Assembly (NCBI RefSeq): GCF_000217955.3
Contig: NZ_AFOY02000015.1
Location: 434,001 to 498,000 of the forward strand
From: Pseudomonas fluorescens HK44
GTDB lineage: Bacteria > Pseudomonadota > Gammaproteobacteria > Pseudomonadales > Pseudomonadaceae
Length of the DNA stretch: 64,000 nucleotides
Reading direction: 5' to 3'
In this document: positions 37,534 through 49,459 of the stretch, piece after piece
How the letters are laid out: every line of letters starts with the position of its first letter
How positions within the stretch are numbered: the first letter of the stretch is position 1
The notes under the pieces: generated by a model
What the model saw: only the letters and a program-made list of their open reading frames with translations
Told to the model about the DNA's origin: nothing
The model's database searches: none
Made by a program: the position numbers and the translations under genes

Positions 37534-38199
37534 ATGCGGATATTACTGGTCGAAGACGACCCCATGATCGGGGAGGCGATCCAGGACGCACTCAAAGATG
37601 CCAGTTACGCCGCCGACTGGGTCAACAATGGCCTCACCGCCCTGACGGCGCTGGACACTCAACATTATGACCTGGTGTTGCTTGACCTCGGCTTGCCCGG
37701 CAAGGACGGCCTTGCGGTATTGAGCAGCATTCGGGCTCGCAACAACGGCGTGCCACTGCTGATCATCACGGCCCGCGACAGCCTCGATGATCGCTTGCGC
37801 GGCCTCGATGGCGGCGCTGACGATTACCTGCTCAAACCGTTTGATATGGCAGAGCTGCTGGCCCGCATGCGGGCCGTTCTGCGCCGCAAAGGCGGCAGCG
37901 CGCTGCCGGTGTTCAGCAACGGCGTGGTGTCGCTGGACCCGATCTCGAAACAAGCCAGCACTGCAGAAAACCCCGAGGTCCAGCTCTCCAGCCGCGAGTT
38001 TTCGCTGCTGCAGGCGCTGTTGATCAGGCCGGGGGCGATTCTCTCGCGCAGCGAGCTTGAAGACCGTATCTATGGCTGGGGCAATGAAGTGGAAAGCAAT
38101 GCGGTGGAGTTTCTGATCCATGCACTGCGTCGCAAGCTGGGCAGCCACGTCATCAAGAATGTCAGGGGTATGGGATGGATGGTTTCAAAAGGCGACTGA
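37534..38199 (+). CDS. OmpR-family response regulator, QseB/PmrA-like
   Basis: 221 residues from the ATG at 37534 (GGAGAGG upstream; the frame extends to 37462). Receiver domain with acidic pocket ED8-9 and phospho-acceptor Asp51 (LVLLDLGLPGKDG), Lys in LLKPFDM. C-terminal winged helix (about 125-218). Overlaps the kinase gene by 25 bases, so the two are a pair. Confidence 0.92.
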   Translation: MRILLVEDDPMIGEAIQDALKDASYAADWVNNGLTALTALDTQHYDLVLLDLGLPGKDGLAVLSSIRARNNGVPLLIITARDSLDDRLRGLDGGADDYLLKPFDMAELLARMRAVLRRKGGSALPVFSNGVVSLDPISKQASTAENPEVQLSSREFSLLQALLIRPGAILSRSELEDRIYGWGNEVESNAVEFLIHALRRKLGSHVIKNVRGMGWMVSKGD

Positions 38200-39560
38200 G
38201 CGAGTCGGTCCAGGTCAGGCTGTCCGTTTCCCTGTCGCTGGCCATTCTGATCGTCGCTATCGTGGCCGGCATTTTTGCCTTCGTCTCGGCATTCGATGAA
38301 GCCCTGGAAATGCAGGACAATACCCTGCACCAGGTGGCCGTGTTGTTCGAGCGTCAGCAGATGACGCTGACCTATCCGACACAAGGCAAAGGCATCGAGG
38401 GCGACGATGAAGAGTCCAGGGTCACCGTTCAGTACCTGAACGATGGCAACCAGGCGTCGGGCAACGTGGAGGCTGGTGCACCGCTGCCACTGCCGACGAC
38501 GCTGACCGACGGCCTGTCGACCCTGGTGGTCGGTGGCGAGCCGTTTCGTGTGCTGGTCAAGACCCTGACCAGTGGCGCACGCATCGCCGTTGCGCAGGAA
38601 ACCGGCACTCGCGACAAGGACGCCCGTGAGAGCGCCTGGCGCGGCCTGCTGCCGTTTCTCATCCTGTTTCCCGTGCTCTTGCTGGTGGTTGCCGATCTGG
38701 TGCGCAAGCTGTTTCGACCTATCGCGGCACTGGCGTCTGAAATCGACCAGCGCGGCGAGCAGGAACTGCACCCCATCGACGAAAACCATTTGCCCGCCGA
38801 GATCCGTCCCTTCGTGCTGGCCATCAATCGATTGCTCAACCGTGTGGCGCAATCGATGGAGACCCAGCGGCGCTTCGTCGCCGACGCCGCCCACGAACTC
38901 CGATCGCCGTTGACGGCCCTGTCGCTGCAAGCCGAGCGCCTGGCCGTCGCAGACATGTCGACGTTGGCGCGGGAGCGTCTGTTTGCGTTGCGGCGGGGGA
39001 TCGAGCGCGGCAAGAATCTGATTGATCAACTGTTGGCGCTGGCCACCGCACAATCGAACTCGACGCTGCCTGCAACGCCGGTTTCCGTGCATGGCGTCTA
39101 TCGTCGCGTGTTGGAGGACCTGATGCCGCTGGCCGAGGCCAAGCATATCGACATCGGTGTCGAGGACGAACAGGACGTGCAGGTGCTGATCAACGAGCTC
39201 GACCTGCTGGCCATGGTCAAGAACCTGGTCGATAACGCCATTCGCTATACGCCGGCGGGCGGACGGGTAGATCTCTCGGTGGGCATGGAGGAGGGCGGAG
39301 CGCTGTTGCAGGTCAAGGACTCCGGCCCGGGGATTGCGGCCGAGGAACGGGAGCGTGTGTTCGACCCGTTTTATCGCAGCCTCGGGAACCATGAGGTCGG
39401 GTCCGGGCTGGGGCTGTCGATCGTCAAGGCGGTAGCCGATCGCAACGGGGCACAGATCCGTCTGGGGTTGGGCGATGAGGTGGCAAGACGCGGGTTGTGT
39501 GTTTCGGTATGGTTGCCGTCATTGATTTCCCGCAGCGTTCCCCCTGCCGCCCATTTGTAG
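38175..39560 (+). CDS. sensor histidine kinase, QseC-like
   Basis: 461 residues. Two membrane helices (about 13-35 and 156-178) enclose a periplasmic sensor region. A HAMP-like linker, HisKA with phospho-acceptor His240 (VADAAHELRSPL) and HATPase with NLVDNAIRYTPAGG and DSGPGIA follow. Inner membrane; phosphorylates the neighbouring regulator. Signal unknown. Confidence 0.93.
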   Translation: MDGFKRRLSESVQVRLSVSLSLAILIVAIVAGIFAFVSAFDEALEMQDNTLHQVAVLFERQQMTLTYPTQGKGIEGDDEESRVTVQYLNDGNQASGNVEAGAPLPLPTTLTDGLSTLVVGGEPFRVLVKTLTSGARIAVAQETGTRDKDARESAWRGLLPFLILFPVLLLVVADLVRKLFRPIAALASEIDQRGEQELHPIDENHLPAEIRPFVLAINRLLNRVAQSMETQRRFVADAAHELRSPLTALSLQAERLAVADMSTLARERLFALRRGIERGKNLIDQLLALATAQSNSTLPATPVSVHGVYRRVLEDLMPLAEAKHIDIGVEDEQDVQVLINELDLLAMVKNLVDNAIRYTPAGGRVDLSVGMEEGGALLQVKDSGPGIAAEERERVFDPFYRSLGNHEVGSGLGLSIVKAVADRNGAQIRLGLGDEVARRGLCVSVWLPSLISRSVPPAAHL

Positions 39561-39643
39561 GCGCGGCATCATGTGCGAAAAGAACACATAGCCGGCTGAT
39601 GCATCTCTCAGCCGGCCCTGGATACTCACTCAAGGATCAATCC

Positions 39644-40015
39644 ATGCTTTTAAGCAAGCGCGATCAGGCGCAAATCGAGCGTCGCCTGGTGGTTACCCTG
39701 ACCGAGGCCTGTGAGACGGCCAAAGCGCAAATCGTCGGGTTTGCCTGGTTGACCCACGAGGTGGATTACACGGCATTCCCCGCAAGCCTGAGGGTGACCT
39801 GGGTTTTCGACACGCTGGCCAACAAGCGCGAGGCCCTGGCCATCGGGCAAGCTGAACGCATGGTAGAACTGACGGCCGTGGCGTTGAGTGAAGCGGACAT
39901 TCTCGTCAGTCCGGTTTCGGCTCACGTGCAATTTGACACTGAAGAACAGTGTCAGCGCGTCAATGGCGGAAACTGGCAGCAACGTTTGGCGCGCCAGCGC
40001 TCGACTCGGGATTGA
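39644..40015 (+). CDS. conserved hypothetical protein
   Basis: 123 residues from the ATG at 39644 (AAGGATC upstream; a longer frame starts at 39497). Sequence LTEACETAKAQIVGFAWLTHEVDY...VTWVFDTLANKREA has an alpha/beta look. No known function recognised. Followed after 3 bases by a DUF1289 gene. Confidence 0.7.
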   Translation: MLLSKRDQAQIERRLVVTLTEACETAKAQIVGFAWLTHEVDYTAFPASLRVTWVFDTLANKREALAIGQAERMVELTAVALSEADILVSPVSAHVQFDTEEQCQRVNGGNWQQRLARQRSTRD

Positions 40016-40018
40016 ACC

Positions 40019-40192
40019 ATGGCCAAGGATATCGAAAACCCGTGTATTTCCGTTTGCCAGCTACGCGGTGAGCTGTGTGTGAGTTGTGGGCGCATCAAGG
40101 AGGACATCAGGAAATGGAAGCGCATGAAGCGCCCCGAAAAAATGGCCGCCGTGCAACGCGCGAACCTGCGCCTGCAAAGCCTGAAAAAATAA
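40019..40192 (+). CDS. DUF1289 family small protein
   Basis: 57 residues, starting MAKDIENPCISVCQL. The four Cys (PCISVC...LCVSCGR) and following basic helix (IRKWKRM) are the DUF1289 pattern, probably a small Fe-S or zinc protein. Too short for most gene callers. Confidence 0.85.
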   Translation: MAKDIENPCISVCQLRGELCVSCGRIKEDIRKWKRMKRPEKMAAVQRANLRLQSLKK

Positions 40193-40312
40193 CGCGTGAG
40201 CCACCGGTCGACCGATAACTGGCCGGTCCACCTTCAATTCCGTAACATCCGCAGCCGTCTTTTCCCGCCACGCCCTGCGGATTGTTCCGTCGGCCTGTAT
40301 TTTAGGTAAGCC

Positions 40313-41758
40313 ATGAAACCCAAACGTCTGCGCGCTGATGCCCTGGCCGGACTCACCACCTCTTTTGCTCTGCTGCCCGAATGCATCGCCTTCGCTCTGG
40401 TTGCCCACCTGAATCCGCTGATGGGCTTATACGGAGCCTTCATCATCTGCACCCTGACCGCCCTGTTCGGAGGCCGGCCGGGGATGATTTCCGGTGCTGC
40501 CGGATCAATGGCCGTGGTGATTGTCGCGCTGGTGGTGCAGCACGGCGTGCAGTATCTGCTTGCCACCGTATTGATGGGCGGGCTGTTGATGATGGCTTTC
40601 GGTCTGCTACGGCTGGGCAAACTGGTGCGCATGGTGCCGTACCCGGTGATGCTCGGTTTCGTCAATGGCCTGGCGATTGTCATTGCCCTGGCCCAACTGG
40701 AGCATTTCAAGAGTGGCGGGACCTGGCTGAGCGGTACAGCGCTGTATCTGATGATTGGGCTGGTGGCGCTGACGATGGCCATCGTCTACGTGTTGCCGCG
40801 CCTGACCCGAGCCGTGCCACCGGCGTTGGTGGCGATCCTCGGCGTCGGTCTGGCGGTCTACCTGCTCGGCCTGCCGACTCGCACCCTTGGCGACATGGCG
40901 CACATCGCCGGCGGTTTACCTGGCCTGGCCCTGCCTCAGGTGCCCTGGAACCTGGAGACCCTGCGCATCGTCGCCCCTTATGCGGTATTGATGGCGCTGG
41001 TCGGCCTTCTGGAAACGCTCCTGACGCTGAACCTCACTGACGAGATCACCGAGAGTCGTGGTTACCCGGATCGCGAATGCGTGGCATTGGGCGCGGCCAA
41101 TATGGTTTCCGGCCTGTTTGGCGGGATGGGTGGCTGTGCCATGATCGGTCAAACGGTGATCAACCTCAGTTCCAGCGGCCGCGGCCGCCTTTCTGGCGTG
41201 GTCGCGGGGGGGATGATCCTGCTGTTCGTGCTGTTTCTTTCGCCGCTGATCGAGCGCATTCCGCTGGCGGCTCTGGTCGGGGTGATGTTCGTAGTGGCGC
41301 AGCAGACCTTCGCCTGGGCCTCGCTGCGGGTGCTCAACAAGGTGCCGTTGAACGACGTATTGGTGATCATTGCCGTAACGATCATCACAGTGTTCACCGA
41401 TCTGGCTATCGCTGTGCTCTGCGGGATTGTCATTGCTGCGCTGAACTTCGCCTGGCAGCAGGCCCGCGAGCTATACGCCGACAGTTACCTGGAAGCCGAC
41501 GGTAGCAAGCTCTACCGCCTGCATGGCACGCTGTTCTTCGCCTCTACTGCACCGTTCCTCAACCAGTTCGACCCCGCCAACGACCCGCATCAGGTAACCC
41601 TCGATTGTCGCCACCTGAGCTTTGTCGACTACTCGGCCATCGCTGCGCTAAAGACGCTGCGTGAGCGCTACGTCAAGACCGGCAAACAGTTGCGGGTGTT
41701 TCACTTGTCCGAACGCTGCAAGAAAATGCTCAAACGCGCTGGCGTAGCTCACGACTGA
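40313..41758 (+). CDS. SulP-family anion transporter with STAS domain
   Basis: 481 residues. About ten to twelve membrane helices. The N-terminal signature ADALAGLTTSFALLPECIAFALVA and GGMGGCAMIGQTVINLSSSGRGRLSG near 265-290 are SulP hallmarks. A C-terminal STAS domain (about 400-480, LDCRHLSFVDYSAIAAL) follows. Likely sulfate or bicarbonate uptake; substrate not decidable by reading. Confidence 0.92.
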   Translation: MKPKRLRADALAGLTTSFALLPECIAFALVAHLNPLMGLYGAFIICTLTALFGGRPGMISGAAGSMAVVIVALVVQHGVQYLLATVLMGGLLMMAFGLLRLGKLVRMVPYPVMLGFVNGLAIVIALAQLEHFKSGGTWLSGTALYLMIGLVALTMAIVYVLPRLTRAVPPALVAILGVGLAVYLLGLPTRTLGDMAHIAGGLPGLALPQVPWNLETLRIVAPYAVLMALVGLLETLLTLNLTDEITESRGYPDRECVALGAANMVSGLFGGMGGCAMIGQTVINLSSSGRGRLSGVVAGGMILLFVLFLSPLIERIPLAALVGVMFVVAQQTFAWASLRVLNKVPLNDVLVIIAVTIITVFTDLAIAVLCGIVIAALNFAWQQARELYADSYLEADGSKLYRLHGTLFFASTAPFLNQFDPANDPHQVTLDCRHLSFVDYSAIAALKTLRERYVKTGKQLRVFHLSERCKKMLKRAGVAHD

Positions 41759-41798
41759 GGTCGGTGCATGGGAACAGGTCGAGTTTGAGTCAGCGATA

Positions 41799-43262
41799 TC
41801 AATGCTGGGGAAGGTTCCAGCGTTCGCGAAAGTGCTCGTACTCCGCTTCGGGCAGTTGAACCAGTAGAGGGGACTGACGCGGATCCAGCCAGCTGAACAA
41901 GCGAGCAATGTCCGCTGGGTCCATGGCTGTGCAGCCAAGCGTCGGGGAGGTGGGGGCACGCCAGATGTGGAAGAAAATGCACGAACCGGAGTCGGCGGAC
42001 GCTGGCGTGTTGTGCTCGATGACAATGCCTTGTCGATACATGTCGTCATCGCGACGCATGTGTTCGGAGCTGTTCCAGTCCTTGGCAATCTTCGATCCGT
42101 CGACGAGCTCGTTATAGCGTTTGGAGTGGCTGTCATCCACGCATTCGGTGGTCGATGTCAGCGCAAGGTAAGGCAGTCTGGTATCGGCCGTGCTGTCGTA
42201 GCCAAAGGCTGTTCCCAGTTTGAACAGGCCAGCAGGCGCTTTCCCGTCGCCTTCACGTTTGATCGGCCCCTCGCGTTGGTCAACGACACTGAGACCCTTG
42301 CCCCAGGCCAGCCCGCTTTTGCCGACAACCACCGGAAACGACGCTCCATATTTCTGAAACGTTTTGCCTTGCCGCTCATAGCGTTGGGCGGTCCCCTGGA
42401 TATCAGTCCAGTTTTTTGTCGTGACCACAATGAGTTGGTTGCTGGTGTCTGGCACCTGCGCCTGTGCTGCGTGAGGCTGCGGATCGGTGTCGCTGGACTC
42501 CAGCGGAGTAATGGGGAAATCCATGACGTTCTTCAACGCATCATTCCCGGTGTAGGTGAAGTGCCACCACTCTTTCGAGTACCCGGAAAATCCCTCTTTT
42601 TGCATGGCGTTGCCGAGCCGCTGGCGATTCTCTCTGGCGGTCGCGTTGATCGTCGAACTGTCGGTATGCGCTCGCTCATCAAAGCAGTCAAAACCTGTTC
42701 CCATGTCGACAGCACCATCATGCCAACGCTGCTCATAGGGCGCGGCGCAGTCGACTTGCGCGGCCGAGGGGTTCCATGTCTGTGCGGGCAGAGCCGCTGG
42801 CCCCGTCAGCGTCAAATCCACCGTGCCGCCCTTGGAGTGATTCGAAACGCGGGCCACATAGCCCAGACGCCAGAAGTCTTGCTTGTCCACGCGCGGATAG
42901 AACTCGGCCTTGCGCGGGTCACCCGGTTGCGTCGCAAAGCGCCCCATATCGGCAACAGCACGGCTGGGTCGATAGCAGTCAAATACCTTCAAACCGTAGC
43001 CTTGCGCGCGCAGCGCCGTTTGTACCCGGGCAAGGGCCTTGGCGGCGTCCAGCGACAACAGACACTCCGCAGCGCCGTAGCCGTCAAGCGGGTGCCCGGT
43101 GAAGTTGTGGGCGCTGGCATAGCGGATGTCCTGCTCGATGCCCGGATCAATCGCCCGCAGATAGACCATATGCTCGGGTCTTGGCTCGGCGCTCGCCATG
43201 CAGGGCGCGATAATGGCCAGCATCGAGAAGCACAGCGGTTCGATTTTGCACAGCAGGCGCAT
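41799..43262 (-). CDS. D-Ala-D-Ala dipeptidase (VanX-like) fused to L,D-transpeptidase-like domain
   Basis: 487 residues from the ATG at 43262 (GGAGG upstream); signal peptide ending MASA-EP. Residues about 25-240 are VanX/DdpX-like: FDCYRPSRAV, SNHSKGGTVDLTL (zinc His and Asp) and GYSKEWWHFTY (catalytic Glu, zinc His). Residues about 275-480 resemble YkuD-like enzymes of the short periplasmic group with CIFFHIWRAPTSPTLGCTAM holding the His and catalytic Cys. The two domains would cut D,D-dipeptides and act on L,D-linkages in the periplasm. Fusion of the two is uncommon but has no frame disruption. Confidence 0.85.
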   Translation of the reverse strand: MRLLCKIEPLCFSMLAIIAPCMASAEPRPEHMVYLRAIDPGIEQDIRYASAHNFTGHPLDGYGAAECLLSLDAAKALARVQTALRAQGYGLKVFDCYRPSRAVADMGRFATQPGDPRKAEFYPRVDKQDFWRLGYVARVSNHSKGGTVDLTLTGPAALPAQTWNPSAAQVDCAAPYEQRWHDGAVDMGTGFDCFDERAHTDSSTINATARENRQRLGNAMQKEGFSGYSKEWWHFTYTGNDALKNVMDFPITPLESSDTDPQPHAAQAQVPDTSNQLIVVTTKNWTDIQGTAQRYERQGKTFQKYGASFPVVVGKSGLAWGKGLSVVDQREGPIKREGDGKAPAGLFKLGTAFGYDSTADTRLPYLALTSTTECVDDSHSKRYNELVDGSKIAKDWNSSEHMRRDDDMYRQGIVIEHNTPASADSGSCIFFHIWRAPTSPTLGCTAMDPADIARLFSWLDPRQSPLLVQLPEAEYEHFRERWNLPQH

Positions 43263-43380
43263 GCGATGCCTCCAAAGATGCCGGTTTTCAAAGCAGAGCG
43301 GGTAATGGAACGGGGCGGTGACAGTATCAACGTGGGAATAGAAAGAATAGAAAGGACTGGCGAAACTGCTGCTCAATAAA

Positions 43381-43412
43381 AAACGCTGAACCGGTAACGG
43401 TCAGCGTTTTTT
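43381..43412. terminator. bidirectional terminator
   Basis: AAACGCTGA ... TCAGCGTTT with an inner CCG/CGG pair; T runs on both strands (TTTTTT at 43407-43412). It follows the enoyl-CoA hydratase remnant on the minus strand. Confidence 0.85.
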
Positions 43413-43475
43413 ATGCAGGCCGGATTTGGATTCAACTGCGAGACAGGCGTTTATTGCCGGATCGGGTCGTCTGCT

Positions 43476-43640
43476 TCAGCGGTCCTGGCGACCGCCAAAT
43501 GCCGCCGGCCTGCGCTCTGCAAACGCCGCCAGCCCCTCATCAAAGTCGCTGCTCTCTCAGGCCTGTCGACGCAGTTCTGCGATCTGTTCCATTGCCTGGA
43601 CGGGCATTGGTTGCAGGTCTTCGAGGATGCGCAATTCAAC
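43476..43640 (-). pseudogene. remnant of an enoyl-CoA hydratase/isomerase gene
   Basis: On the minus strand the frame reads ...AMEQIAELRRQA, a TGA stop (43557-43559), then ESSDFDEGLAAFAERRPAAFGGR and a stop at 43476-43478. The end S-x-D-F-x-E-G-x-A-A-F-x-E-R-R-P-x-F-x-G is the usual C-terminus of crotonase-family enzymes. The catalytic part is absent; the left end merges with the 3' end of the LysR gene. A decayed fragment left by a deletion. Confidence 0.65.
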
Positions 43641-44529
43641 TGCGCTCTTGCGCAAGCTGCGTCACCAAAAATTCGATAAACGCCCGAGTCTTCTGCGGAA
43701 CCCGACGTGCAGACGAGTAGACCGCGTTGATGGTGATCGGCGGAGCCTGCCATTCGCACAACACGGCGACCAGCCTGCCGGCCGCCAAAGCCTCTTCGAC
43801 AATGAAGTTCGGCAGCAAGGCGATCCCCATGCCGGCTTCTGCGGCCTGGGCCAGCAGGTCGCCATTGTTGGCATGCAGCGGGCCGGTGACATGCACGCGC
43901 TGCGTCTCGTTGCCGTTGCTCAATTGCAGGCTGACGCCGCTCTGCAGATAGCCATAATTCAGGCATTGGTGGGCGCTCAGGTCCTTTGGCGATTGCGGTG
44001 TACCCGCGCGCTCAAGATAGGCCGGGGAGGCGACCATGATCCGCGGAGCAGGCGCCAACAGTCGGGCCACCAGGGAGGAGTCCGGCAGGCTCGCGATGCG
44101 GATGGTCACATCGAAGCCGCCGCGTACCGGGTCGACCTGCTGGTCGCTCAGGACCAGTTGCAGCTCGATGTTCGGATGCTGTTCATGAAACAACGGGATC
44201 AACGGCCCGAGTCGCCGCAGACCGAACGACATCGGCGCGTTGACCCGCAGCACGCCGCGTAGTTCGCCAATGCCGTTACGCGCCCGTTGCTCGGCTTCGT
44301 CCACGGACGCGATCACTTCACGGGCCGCTTCGTAGTACTCCGCGCCGGCCTCGGTCAGGTGCAGGCTGCGCGTCGTGCGCTGCAGCAACTGCACACCGAT
44401 GGCCTCTTCCAGCGCCTGAATCTGTTTGCTGACTTTTGAACGTGGCACATCCATCGCTCGGGCTGCGGCAGCAAAGCCGTTTGCTCCGACGGTGGCGACA
44501 AAAGCACGCATGCATTCGATCCGGTCCAA
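43636..44529 (-). CDS. LysR-family regulator
   Basis: 297 residues. Winged HTH (1-60, AFVATVGANGFAAAARAMDVPRSKVSKQIQALE) and a LysR substrate-binding domain. Divergent from the isochorismatase-family gene at 44706, with 176 bases between, so that gene is its probable target. Similar in type to the AaeR/DsdC-like group that carry an Arg-Ser-Lys-Val-Ser recognition helix. Confidence 0.9.
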   Translation of the reverse strand: MDRIECMRAFVATVGANGFAAAARAMDVPRSKVSKQIQALEEAIGVQLLQRTTRSLHLTEAGAEYYEAAREVIASVDEAEQRARNGIGELRGVLRVNAPMSFGLRRLGPLIPLFHEQHPNIELQLVLSDQQVDPVRGGFDVTIRIASLPDSSLVARLLAPAPRIMVASPAYLERAGTPQSPKDLSAHQCLNYGYLQSGVSLQLSNGNETQRVHVTGPLHANNGDLLAQAAEAGMGIALLPNFIVEEALAAGRLVAVLCEWQAPPITINAVYSSARRVPQKTRAFIEFLVTQLAQERS

Positions 44530-44705
44530 GACTGTCCCTATTTTGGAAATAATGATTATGCATTTTAGGTAATTGTTTCGGTTTTATCCAGAAACTACAT
44601 TAGGTTCCAAGCCGGTAGCACACAGCCTCCAACCGGAGTACGCACCGAGCCTTGCAGCCAAACGAACTCATCCATCCAGCACAGCGACATCAAAAGGAAC
44701 ACGCC

Positions 44706-45350
44706 ATGTCTATTCGTGAATTGCTCAACCCAACCAACTCCGCGCTGATCCTGATCGATCACCAGCCGCAAATGTCCTTCGGCGTGCAATCGATCGACCG
44801 TCAGACCTTGAAGAACAACACCGTTGCATTGGCCAAAGCCGCGAAGATTTTCAACGTGCCGACCATTTTTACGTCGGTCGAAACCGAAAGCTTCAGCGGC
44901 TACATCTGGCCGGAATTGCTCAGTGTGTTCCCGGGGCAGCAGCCCATCGAGCGCACCTCGATGAACTCCTGGGAAGATAAAAAACTGGTGGAGGCGGTGA
45001 AGGCCACCGGTCGCAAGAAACTGATCATGGCCGCACTCTGGACTGAAGTGTGCTTGAACTTCCCGGCTCTGGAAGCGCTGGCCGAAGGCTACGAGGTGTA
45101 CATCGTCACCGACGCATCGGGTGGGACGACCAAAGAAGCTCACGACATGTCGGTGCAGCGGATGATCCAGGCCGGTGCGGTGCCGGTGACCTGGCAACAA
45201 GTGTTGCTCGAGTACCAACGCGACTGGGCACACAAAGAGACTTACGACGCAGTGATGGACCTGGTGCGCGAGCACAGTGGTGCCTACGGCATGGGCGTGG
45301 ATTACGCCTACACCATGGTGCACAAGGCGCCGCAACGTCAGGTCAAGTAA
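44706..45350 (+). CDS. isochorismatase-family hydrolase, YcaC-like
   Basis: 214 residues from the ATG at 44706 (AAGGAAC upstream). Catalytic triad of the cysteine-hydrolase fold: Asp near 20 (LILIDHQPQM), Lys near 85 and Cys in WTEVCLNFPA (near 118). Highly YcaC-like; natural substrate unknown. Divergent from LysR and followed by a monooxygenase-like gene in the same direction. Confidence 0.88.
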   Translation: MSIRELLNPTNSALILIDHQPQMSFGVQSIDRQTLKNNTVALAKAAKIFNVPTIFTSVETESFSGYIWPELLSVFPGQQPIERTSMNSWEDKKLVEAVKATGRKKLIMAALWTEVCLNFPALEALAEGYEVYIVTDASGGTTKEAHDMSVQRMIQAGAVPVTWQQVLLEYQRDWAHKETYDAVMDLVREHSGAYGMGVDYAYTMVHKAPQRQVK

Positions 45351-45426
45351 GCCGCGAATATACCGTTGCTCAACGGCGCAGTTCGCTGCGCCGTCACTGT
45401 CAGGGGGCATGCTCGGAGAGTCAGTC

Positions 45427-46005
45427 ATGAACATCGAATTGTCGGAAGGCGTAGTCACACTGCTGGTGCGCCATCGGGTCAAGCAGGGCGGGGATGAGGC
45501 GTACGAAAACTGGTTGCGTCGCACCATCGCCACGGCGCGCACCTATCCAGGGCATCTGGGCATTGATGTGATGCGCGGACAAAGCCAGGGGCTGGCTCAG
45601 TTCACCAGCGTGCTGCGCTTCGCCACGACCGAACAGTTGCAGCATTGGCTCGATTCCGAGGATCGCCGCACGCTGCTCGAAGAGGCACGGCCATTGCTCG
45701 CCGATGGCGACCAGACCGAGGTCAATGCCGACCGTGAGTTCTGGTTTACCCCGGTCGATGCCGCCGCGCCGTCCCCGCCGCCGCGCTGGAAGCAGGCCTG
45801 CGTGACTTTTTTGGTTATCCTGCCCCTGAGCTTTCTGGTGCCGATGCTGTTCAAGCCGCTGTTTGGCTGGGTGCCCTGGCTGGGCGGCTATGTGCAAGGC
45901 AATGTGCTGATCACGGCCAGCATTGTGCTGTTGGTGGTCTACGTGTTCATGCCTCGGGTGACGCGCTTGTTTGCAAAGTGGCTGCAGCTGCAATCCGGCT
46001 CATGA
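45427..46005 (+). CDS. antibiotic-biosynthesis-monooxygenase-like domain with two membrane helices
   Basis: 192 residues from the ATG at 45427. N-terminal ABM ferredoxin-like domain (about 8-105, VTLLVRHRVKQGGDEAYENWLRR). Two C-terminal transmembrane helices (about 125-145 and 155-178). Such membrane-anchored ABM proteins have no assigned role. 76 bases after the isochorismatase-family gene, possibly co-transcribed. Confidence 0.8.
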   Translation: MNIELSEGVVTLLVRHRVKQGGDEAYENWLRRTIATARTYPGHLGIDVMRGQSQGLAQFTSVLRFATTEQLQHWLDSEDRRTLLEEARPLLADGDQTEVNADREFWFTPVDAAAPSPPPRWKQACVTFLVILPLSFLVPMLFKPLFGWVPWLGGYVQGNVLITASIVLLVVYVFMPRVTRLFAKWLQLQSGS

Positions 46006-46014
46006 GTGAGGACA

Positions 46015-46674
46015 TCAAGCGAGCGGTAGGTGGCCCTTGCTGAAAAGTAGCGTCGAGTGGGCTGCAGTCCAGCGCCTGTTGCGTCGCGTGTCGAGGGTTG
46101 CCAGGTCATTAGTGAGCCGCGTAGGTGACTCCCCGGTGACTTCGCACAGCAGCGCTGTTATAGCTTCCCCGTTAACCGTGCCGTGCTCTTGTAGAAAATC
46201 TGCCACAGCGGTGACAGCGGGCCAGTAACGACGCACCAGACAGCAGGAGCGGGCGATTGCCAGGGACTCGGCGTCGAGTAGCTTTCGTGCAGGCAGCAAA
46301 CTGATCAATTCGTAACCCCGGCGCCGGTCCCCACTACCGCTGCCCCAGATGAATGTGTCCGATTTGGTGCGCCTGTAGACCGCTTCGGCCACGGGGCCGG
46401 CGAAGCAGTCGAGAAGGTCGCGCTCAATAGAATCGACCATGGAGGGTAGGTATTCAGCAATCCCGGGCGCGTCGAAGGAGGGGTGCGGGACCAGGTAATC
46501 AGCCTCGACCAACCCCTCTACGTTTTGCGGGTTGCCGCGCAGATCAATCATTGGGCCGGTGCAGGCTTCTGTCCTGGTGCGCACAGTGATGCGCTCGATG
46601 TGCTGACCATTCCACCAAAAAGCCAGGGCGTGGCCAGCTTCGTGGACGGCCGTGCGGCGCTGGCACTTATTCAT
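46015..46674 (-). CDS. orphan FtsH-peptidase-like (M41) protein
   Basis: 219 residues. The N-terminus has HEAGHALAFW, an HExxH zinc-protease motif in the context seen in the M41 peptidase of FtsH (HEAGHAL). A second-half segment, SIERDLLDCFAGPVAEAVY, resembles the M41 helix with L-AGR-AAE, though Arg is Pro here. There is no AAA+ ATPase domain or membrane segment. Proteins of this type are found on mobile elements and chromosomes; role unknown. Confidence 0.7.
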   Translation of the reverse strand: MNKCQRRTAVHEAGHALAFWWNGQHIERITVRTRTEACTGPMIDLRGNPQNVEGLVEADYLVPHPSFDAPGIAEYLPSMVDSIERDLLDCFAGPVAEAVYRRTKSDTFIWGSGSGDRRRGYELISLLPARKLLDAESLAIARSCCLVRRYWPAVTAVADFLQEHGTVNGEAITALLCEVTGESPTRLTNDLATLDTRRNRRWTAAHSTLLFSKGHLPLA

Positions 46675-49267
<2,593 letters not shown>

Positions 49268-49324
49268 CGCGAGTATTGACCCCTGGGTCCTGGAGTGGGC
49301 CACCTTGACCTGATCGTTCAGGTC

Positions 49325-49335
49325 GGGGGGGGGGG
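49325..49335. repeat. run of 11 G after katG
   Basis: Homopolymer of G 57 bases after the katG stop, in noncoding DNA between katG and a convergent gene; a sequencing-error hot spot or neutral tract. Confidence 0.6.
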
Positions 49336-49459
49336 CTCCGGGAACAATCAGACAAAATGAGAAGCATCGTCTACACGATGTGACAATCAGCCGGCGCGAG
49401 ACATCGGTTGCTCTGTGCACCGATCACGGCGTTCCGTCGCGATGTAGCTCGTGTCGACC

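Noticed and set aside
41967..43379. 470-residue plus-strand frame opposite the VanX-like gene
   Set aside because: The minus frame holds zinc and catalytic motifs and a signal peptide with a ribosome site; the plus frame has none.
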